Shown here: one piece after another, positions 6,441-9,486 of the stretch | Layout: each line of letters opens with the position of its first letter | Position numbering within the stretch: the first letter of the stretch is position 1 | Assembly: GCA_964523165.1 (NCBI GenBank) | Contig: CAZFXZ010000027.1 | Span: forward strand, 1-9,486 | Origin: CAZFXZ01 sp964523165 | Lineage (GTDB): Bacteria > Patescibacteriota > Patescibacteriia > JACRDY01 | Reading direction: 5' to 3' | DNA: 9,486 bases | Translations under genes and position numbers: made by a program | The notes under the pieces: generated by a model | The model's database searches: none | The model's input: the letters and a program-made list of their open reading frames with translations, nothing else | What the model was told of the DNA's origin: nothing

Positions 6441-7817
6441 ATGGGTCAAATTTTGGCCTTATTGTTATCCGGTCAATTGGCTTTGGCCGAACCTATTTAT
6501 GTCGACCCAACAACGACTAATGTTTTGATTAGTGATGTGCAAACCAGACAACTACAATCGGCGCTGCCGGTCTGGCCAACTCTAGTCGACGGCACGGGCT
6601 TGGCGGCTGGTGATTTGGGTGGCGACGGTCGATCGGAAATTGTCACGACTGGTGGTGTTGATCAAGCTCCCGAAGTTAAGATTTGGCGAGCTGACGGCTC
6701 ACTGATCAATAGTTTTTTGGCTTATGATAAAAATTTTGTCGGTGGGGTAAAAGTTGTGGTGGCCGATTTGGCTGGCGATGGTCAAGCCGAAATCATCACC
6801 GCGCCGGGCGTGACCGGTGGCCCGCACATTAGAATTTTTAATAGTCAGGGTCTAGAACAAGCTGGTTGGATGGCCTTTGATAAAAATTATACCCAAGGAG
6901 TTTATGTGACAGTTGGCGATTTTACGGCTGATGATGGCTGGGAAATCGCCGTAGCTCGTAGTCATGCTGTAAAAAAAGTCGAAGTCCAATTTTTTGATCG
7001 CTTTGGCAAATTATTGCAAAGCAGCGTTTTGGCTGATCAACCAACCAGTTTGGAGCTATCTTTAGCGGCTGTTGATTTTGGTGGTGATGGTCGCGATGAA
7101 TTGGTCGTCCAGGGCGGTTATGGTAGTGATGCGATATTGCGACTTTATCGTAGTGATGGCTCATTAATAACTTCTTGGCCGGCCTATGATAAATTTTTTG
7201 GCGGGGTCAATATGACAGTTCTACCAAAAGACGGTGGCGATCAATTATTGGTTAGTCCCGGCCCAACCGGCGGTTCACATGTCAAAGTCTTTTCCGGTAA
7301 TCAAATTTTAGACCAAGAATTCTTTATCACCAGTGCTGATTTGACAAATGGCTGGTCAATAGCAGTTGGACAATTTGATGATGACAGCAGTTGGGAGATT
7401 GTCAGTCTGCCGCAACGTTATCAACAGTCTGTCGAGCCTGGTAAAAAGATCAAAGTCGACGTGGGTGCCAAACAAATGTTGTACATTTATGAAAATGGTT
7501 ATTCGATCAGACATTTCAAGATTTCTTCGGGCCTGCCTCGCACCCCCACGCCGCAAGGTAATTATAATGTTTACCGCAAGCGTGAATTAGTCCGCATGTC
7601 CTGGTATTATGGCGAAAATAACCCAAATAATTACGATTTGCCCAATGTGCCGTGGGTTTTGTCGTTTAAGGGTCCCTATACCATACATGGCACTTATTGG
7701 CACAATAATTTTGGTCGACCGATGAGTCATGGTTGTATCAACATGTTTACTCCCGACGTTGGTTGGTTGTACGGTTGGGCCGCGCTGGGCACGCCGGTGG
7801 AAATTTTTAGCCAGTAG
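6441..7817 (+). CDS. Exported L,D-transpeptidase (YkuD) with N-terminal FG-GAP-like repeats
   Basis: The C-terminal domain (about 335-456) is a YkuD L,D-transpeptidase, an enzyme that makes 3-3 peptidoglycan crosslinks or attaches proteins to the wall. It carries IHGTYW (H416) and the catalytic signature MSHGCINM with C432, 16 residues apart, as in the family. Residues 1-16 form a short signal peptide (MGQILALLLSGQLALA, cleavage likely before EP). It lacks the usual positive N-terminal residues, but no earlier start exists because the upstream in-frame codon is the stop of the previous gene. Residues about 48-325 hold several FG-GAP/VCBS-like repeats with calcium-loop cores such as DLGGDGRSEI (58-67), DLAGDGQAEI (109-118), DFTADDGWEI (160-169) and DFGGDGRDEL (212-221). 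These probably form a propeller that binds a surface or wall ligand. The product should act outside the cytoplasmic membrane. The catalytic call is firm; the ligand is unknown. Confidence 0.9.
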   Translation: MGQILALLLSGQLALAEPIYVDPTTTNVLISDVQTRQLQSALPVWPTLVDGTGLAAGDLGGDGRSEIVTTGGVDQAPEVKIWRADGSLINSFLAYDKNFVGGVKVVVADLAGDGQAEIITAPGVTGGPHIRIFNSQGLEQAGWMAFDKNYTQGVYVTVGDFTADDGWEIAVARSHAVKKVEVQFFDRFGKLLQSSVLADQPTSLELSLAAVDFGGDGRDELVVQGGYGSDAILRLYRSDGSLITSWPAYDKFFGGVNMTVLPKDGGDQLLVSPGPTGGSHVKVFSGNQILDQEFFITSADLTNGWSIAVGQFDDDSSWEIVSLPQRYQQSVEPGKKIKVDVGAKQMLYIYENGYSIRHFKISSGLPRTPTPQGNYNVYRKRELVRMSWYYGENNPNNYDLPNVPWVLSFKGPYTIHGTYWHNNFGRPMSHGCINMFTPDVGWLYGWAALGTPVEIFSQ

Positions 7818-7846
7818 TTGCCGTTTTGGCTGGCTTTTGCTATACT
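7818..7846 (+). promoter_or_regulatory. Promoter of the HU gene
   Basis: TTGCCG (7818-7823, 4 of 6 matches) lies 17 bases before TATACT (7841-7846), with an extended -10 TGC (7838-7840). The string TGCTATACT is identical to that of the rplJ promoter. The predicted start is near 7853; the box begins right after the transpeptidase stop codon. Confidence 0.7.
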
Positions 7847-7850
7847 TTTC

Positions 7851-7874
7851 AATGGTTGTAAAAAACCATTTTTT
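7851..7874 (+). terminator. Hairpin with T run between the transpeptidase gene and HU
   Basis: The stem AATGGTT (7851-7857) with AACCATT (7864-7870) is followed by TTTT, giving six T in a row from 7869. It can end the transpeptidase operon, but it also lies at the predicted HU transcription start and would cap the HU mRNA as a 5' hairpin. The stem is only 7 bp and AT-rich, so termination may be partial. Confidence 0.5.
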
Positions 7875-7900
7875 AAAAACCTAATTCTAAGCACTACGCT

Positions 7901-8182
7901 ATGGCCAAGATGACCAAAAGCCAAATGCTCCAAGCATTGGCTGACAAGACCGCTATGTCAAAGAAAGACGTTGCTTCTTTCTTGGACGCTCTAACTAACA
8001 TGGCTTACGACGAAGTCAAAAAAAATGGGGAATTCACTTTCCCGGGTGTCGGTAAGCTAGTCAAGGCTCATCGCAAAGCTCGTCAGGGCCGCAACCCAGC
8101 CACCGGTGAAAACATCACCATTCCGGCTAAGACGGTGGTCAAGTTCCGCGTGGCCAAAGCCGCCAAGGACTCGTTGCTCTAA
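7901..8182 (+). CDS. DNA-binding protein HU (histone-like)
   Basis: This 93-residue protein is a standard-length member of the HU/IHF family, the small dimeric proteins that bend and compact nucleoid DNA. Residues 1-46 form the helical dimerisation part (MTKSQMLQALADKTAMSKKDVASFLDALTNMAYDEV). FTFPGVGKLVKAHRKARQGRNPATGE (46-70) contains the HU signature and the beta-arm tip with R64-N65-P66, the proline that inserts between base pairs. NITIPAKTVVKFRVAKAAKDSLL closes the arm and C-terminal helix. A single such gene with these residues is more likely HU than IHF. It has its own promoter with an extended -10, a leader of about 48 bases without a Shine-Dalgarno sequence, and a strong terminator. 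The start ATG is the only one that gives the normal N-terminus. Confidence 0.96.
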   Translation: MAKMTKSQMLQALADKTAMSKKDVASFLDALTNMAYDEVKKNGEFTFPGVGKLVKAHRKARQGRNPATGENITIPAKTVVKFRVAKAAKDSLL

Positions 8183-8201
8183 AGTTTGCTAGGTTATTTA
8201 C

Positions 8202-8226
8202 AAGACCCCCGTAATGGGGGTCTTTT
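8202..8226 (+). terminator. Intrinsic terminator of HU
   Basis: A perfect 9-bp stem AAGACCCCC (8202-8210) with GGGGGTCTT (8216-8224), loop GTAAT, runs into TTTT, 20 bases after the HU stop. Confidence 0.93.
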
Positions 8227-8230
8227 GTTA

Positions 8231-8265
8231 TAAAAAAATAAACCCCCCAGTTGGGGGATTTATTT
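8231..8265 (-). terminator. Terminator of the minus-strand tRNA-like transcript
   Basis: A hairpin AAATAAA-C-CCCCC (8236-8248) with GGGGG-A-TTTATTT (8253-8265) has a four-base loop and one C/A mismatch. On the minus strand its 3' arm continues into a long T-rich tract (TTTATTTTTTTA, 8242-8231). This favours minus-strand use, though the plus strand is also T-rich. It ends the transcript that starts upstream of the tRNA-like gene. Confidence 0.8.
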
Positions 8266-8267
8266 AT

Positions 8268-8296
8268 AACAACTAAGCTACTGATTTGACACCGGG
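8268..8296. repeat. Inverted copy of the tRNA-like D/anticodon region
   Basis: Bases 8283-8296 (GATTTGACACCGGG) recur exactly on the opposite strand at 8392-8379, inside the tRNA-like gene. The similarity extends left: ACTAAGCTACT here against ACTAGGCTCC there, with two substitutions and one inserted base. In the minus-strand RNA this segment can pair with the anticodon region over about 25 bases, continuing to 8268 through G-U wobbles. It lies between the tRNA-like body and its terminator. Confidence 0.85.
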
Positions 8297-8349
8297 TAAT
8301 TAAAGTTTAGAAAAAATGTTGAAGATTGTCAATTTAATTTAGTAGAGAG

Positions 8350-8419
8350 TGGATCTAGGGGGAATCGAACCCCCAAGCCCCGGTGTCAAATCGGAGCCTA
8401 GTCACCAGACATTAGACCC
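8350..8419 (-). tRNA. tRNA-like gene of unusual form; isotype unresolved (GAC/Val or UGA possible)
   Basis: On the minus strand, acceptor GGGUCUA (8419-8413) pairs with UAGAUCC (8357-8351), one G-U, with discriminator A8350 and no encoded CCA. The T arm is canonical: GGGGG, loop UUCGAUU, CCCCC (8374-8358). The rest is odd. The D arm is either GUC-UGGU-GAC or GUCU/AGGC with a 7-base loop, and position 8 is A instead of U. The anticodon stem CUCCG (8396-8392) with CGGGG (8382-8378) leaves a nine-base loop AUUUGACAC and a three-base variable region. Read as UUGACAC, the loop fits valine GAC with two extra bases; a seven-base loop with an A-C closing mismatch gives UGA, but serine tRNAs have a long variable arm that is absent here. 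The flanks GAGAGU (8425-8420) and ACUCUC (8350-8345) extend the acceptor helix to 13 bp, pairing the discriminator. It may be a divergent tRNA, a pseudogene or a tRNA-like regulatory RNA. Confidence 0.65.
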
Positions 8420-8443
8420 ACTCTCATAAAATGAGGTTACCAT

Positions 8444-8487
8444 TGTCAGATTAAAAACATTCTAAATTTTGTATTAAAAAATCATAA
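8444..8487 (-). promoter_or_regulatory. Possible promoter region of the tRNA-like gene
   Basis: On the minus strand TAGAAT (8464-8459) matches the -10 box at 5 of 6 positions and would start RNA near 8453, about 28 bases before the extended helix. The -35 at 17 bases (TTATGA, 8487-8482) is poor. CTGACA (8449-8444) is a good -35 but has no fitting -10. The position is plausible but the signal is weak. Confidence 0.3.
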
Positions 8488-8532
8488 AAAGTTTTATTTT
8501 TTGTCAATAAATGATACAGTCTATGAGTTAGT

Positions 8533-9192
8533 ATGAGAATCTTACCACCATTATCAATCTCGGTACTTACCGGAAATGCCGAAGAATATTATATTAGCGC
8601 TAGAATTTTGTGGGTTTTTGGTAATAATTTCATGTTGCCTAGTACGATGGGCTTTTGTTTTGCTAGAAGTTTAGAGATTGTCATGAAGGCATTCCTGATT
8701 TTTAAAAGTAGTAGTTTGCCGTCAAATAGTCTTAAGTGTTTGTATGGTCACAAATTATCTAAACTTAGAAGTGATTGTGGTGAATATGAAAGTTTTTTTG
8801 ACGATGAGTATCTGAAATCTTTTTGTTTATCTTTTGACGATGTTGTTGGCAATGAATTTTTGAGCTATGGCCCCTCCTTAGATGATATTAAGCCGTTTCA
8901 TTATAGGCATATTAATTTGATGGATATAAAAATGTTTGACAAAATAACACTTGGAGCCTTATCAAAAATTTATTCTTTAGAGTTATCGCATGGAAGTCTG
9001 TGGAATGGATCTTTGATTTTATATATACTCTCCGGTGGGGGTTGTGGAGAAAAATGGCAATTATTGGTAAATAGCTGGAATAATAAGGGGTGGAATTTTA
9101 ATCCAGAACATAATCATATCAAAGAAGCTTTAAGACACGAAAATGATTCCGCGGATGGTTTTATTGCAAGTAACGAAAGTAGGCAATTTTAA
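8533..9192 (+). CDS. Hypothetical protein, 219 residues, faintly HEPN-like
   Basis: No confident family match. Residues 36-78 read LPSTMGFCFARSLEIVMKAFL, a spacer, then YGHKLSKL. The order A-x2-LE-x3-KA-x-L followed by GHxLxxL recalls many HEPN-fold proteins of defence and toxin-antitoxin loci (for example KA-L and GHDL helices), and a later YRH at 124-126 could be a remnant of their conserved basic motif. The canonical HEPN Rx4-6H pair is not clearly present, so RNase activity is not claimed. The C-terminal part (about 140-219) is rich in W, N, H and G, with no signal peptide or secure TM helix. Codon use is AT-rich (many TTA, AGA, ATA), unlike the flanking CGN/TTG-rich genes, which suggests separate acquisition. 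There is no Shine-Dalgarno sequence; the ATG follows a short in-frame stop. It ends 10 bases before rsmI. Confidence 0.6.
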   Translation: MRILPPLSISVLTGNAEEYYISARILWVFGNNFMLPSTMGFCFARSLEIVMKAFLIFKSSSLPSNSLKCLYGHKLSKLRSDCGEYESFFDDEYLKSFCLSFDDVVGNEFLSYGPSLDDIKPFHYRHINLMDIKMFDKITLGALSKIYSLELSHGSLWNGSLILYILSGGGCGEKWQLLVNSWNNKGWNFNPEHNHIKEALRHENDSADGFIASNESRQF

Positions 9193-9202
9193 ATAATAAT
9201 TT

Positions 9203-9486
9203 ATGTCGACTCTTTACATTATCGCCACGCCGATCGGTAATCTCGAAGATATCACTTTTCGCGCGGTGCGGTTTTTGCAAGAAGTAAAATTAATCGCTTG
9301 CGAAGACACTCGTCAGACCAAAAAACTGCTCGATCATTATGATATTAAAACGCCGACGGTTAGCTATCATCAACATAGCGGCAGTCTAAAAGTTGATAAA
9401 TTGCTAGAAGTTTTGGCGACTGGCGGTGATGTGGCCTATGTTTCCGATGCTGGCACGCCGGGTATTTCCGACCCAGGTGGATTGTT
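9203..9486 (+). CDS. rsmI: 16S rRNA (cytidine(1402)-2'-O)-methyltransferase RsmI, 3' partial
   Basis: RsmI is an SAM-dependent methyltransferase of the tetrapyrrole-methylase fold that 2'-O-methylates C1402 in the decoding centre of 16S rRNA. The first 94 residues are present. MSTLYIIATPIGNLEDITFRA (1-21) has the family's ATPIGNL signature, then CEDTRQTKKLL (33-43), YHQHS (55-59), and the SAM-binding VSDAGTPGISDPG (80-92). The frame is open to the right edge, so the remaining two thirds or so lie outside the window. The start is the ATG that gives the standard N-terminus; the 10 bases between the upstream ORF and the ATG are AT-rich without a Shine-Dalgarno motif. It marks the right border of the unusual insert, returning to the codon style of the left part of the window. 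Confidence 0.95.
   Translation, partial: MSTLYIIATPIGNLEDITFRAVRFLQEVKLIACEDTRQTKKLLDHYDIKTPTVSYHQHSGSLKVDKLLEVLATGGDVAYVSDAGTPGISDPGGL

Noticed and set aside
8286..8313. Plus-strand promoter TTGACA (8286-8291) with TAGAAA (8308-8313)
   Set aside because: The TTGACA is part of the repeat of the tRNA anticodon region, the -10 is poor (4 of 6), and the nearest plus-strand gene is more than 200 bases away beyond the tRNA-like gene.
8278..8345. Plus-strand hairpin CTACT...TTGAC with GTCAA...AGTAG
   Set aside because: The two 5-bp stems are separated by an asymmetric internal loop and a 37-base loop; it is much weaker than the anticodon-region pairing that uses the same bases.
8345..8425. tmRNA or selenocysteine tRNA
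   Set aside because: There is no tag-coding region or pseudoknot domain, and no long variable arm or UCA anticodon in a proper loop; the body is only 70 bases.

Overview
The window looks like a piece of a small, fermentative, host-dependent bacterium of the Candidate Phyla Radiation (Patescibacteria). This is an inference from gene content and style, not from a marker search. The proteins are lysine-rich, most genes lack a Shine-Dalgarno sequence, and several are of kinds I associate with these genomes: a degenerate PP2C-like/TM/beta-propeller protein, a wHTH plus minimal-nucleotidyltransferase-like regulator, and an FG-GAP plus L,D-transpeptidase fusion. UGA is used as a stop (1032-1034 and 3218-3220), so the Gracilibacteria/SR1 code, in which UGA is glycine, does not apply.

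Layout. 1-1803: the 3' end of a Kef-type cation:proton antiporter with an RCK/TrkA-N domain, followed one base later by a Cas4/RecB-like PD-(D/E)XK nuclease with four cysteines. 1804-2983: a strong promoter, an L10-type autoregulatory leader with a terminator and a visible antiterminator, then rplJ (L10), rplL (L7/L12) and an intrinsic terminator. 2984-3272: a small 62-residue gene of unknown function, the only one here with a clear Shine-Dalgarno sequence, plus its terminator. 3281-5749 (minus): an 822-residue membrane protein with a PP2C-like N-terminal domain lacking metal-ligand residues, one TM helix and a C-terminal propeller. Divergent from it across a short region with overlapping -10 boxes are a wHTH/NTase-like regulator (5820-6437) and an exported L,D-transpeptidase (6441-7817). 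7818-8226: promoter, hairpin, HU and terminator.

8227-9202 is the accessory part. It sits between HU and rsmI (16S rRNA C1402 2'-O-methyltransferase, cut by the window end), is AT-rich, and differs in codon use from its neighbours. It holds a minus-strand tRNA-like gene with its own terminator and a plus-strand ORF of 219 residues that faintly resembles HEPN-type proteins.

The most unusual signal is in this insert. The tRNA-like RNA has a canonical T arm, a 13-bp acceptor-side helix (7-bp acceptor plus 6 more pairs through the discriminator), and an anticodon arm that cannot be drawn as a normal 5-bp stem with a 7-base loop. About 80 bases downstream in the same predicted transcript, just before the terminator, lies a stretch complementary to its D/anticodon region over about 25 bases, 14 of them perfect and contiguous. 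The RNA could therefore switch between a cloverleaf-like fold and a long hairpin that buries the anticodon. A tRNA-like RNA with a built-in anti-anticodon next to a possibly HEPN-like ORF is the best candidate here for an undescribed system; its function is unknown.
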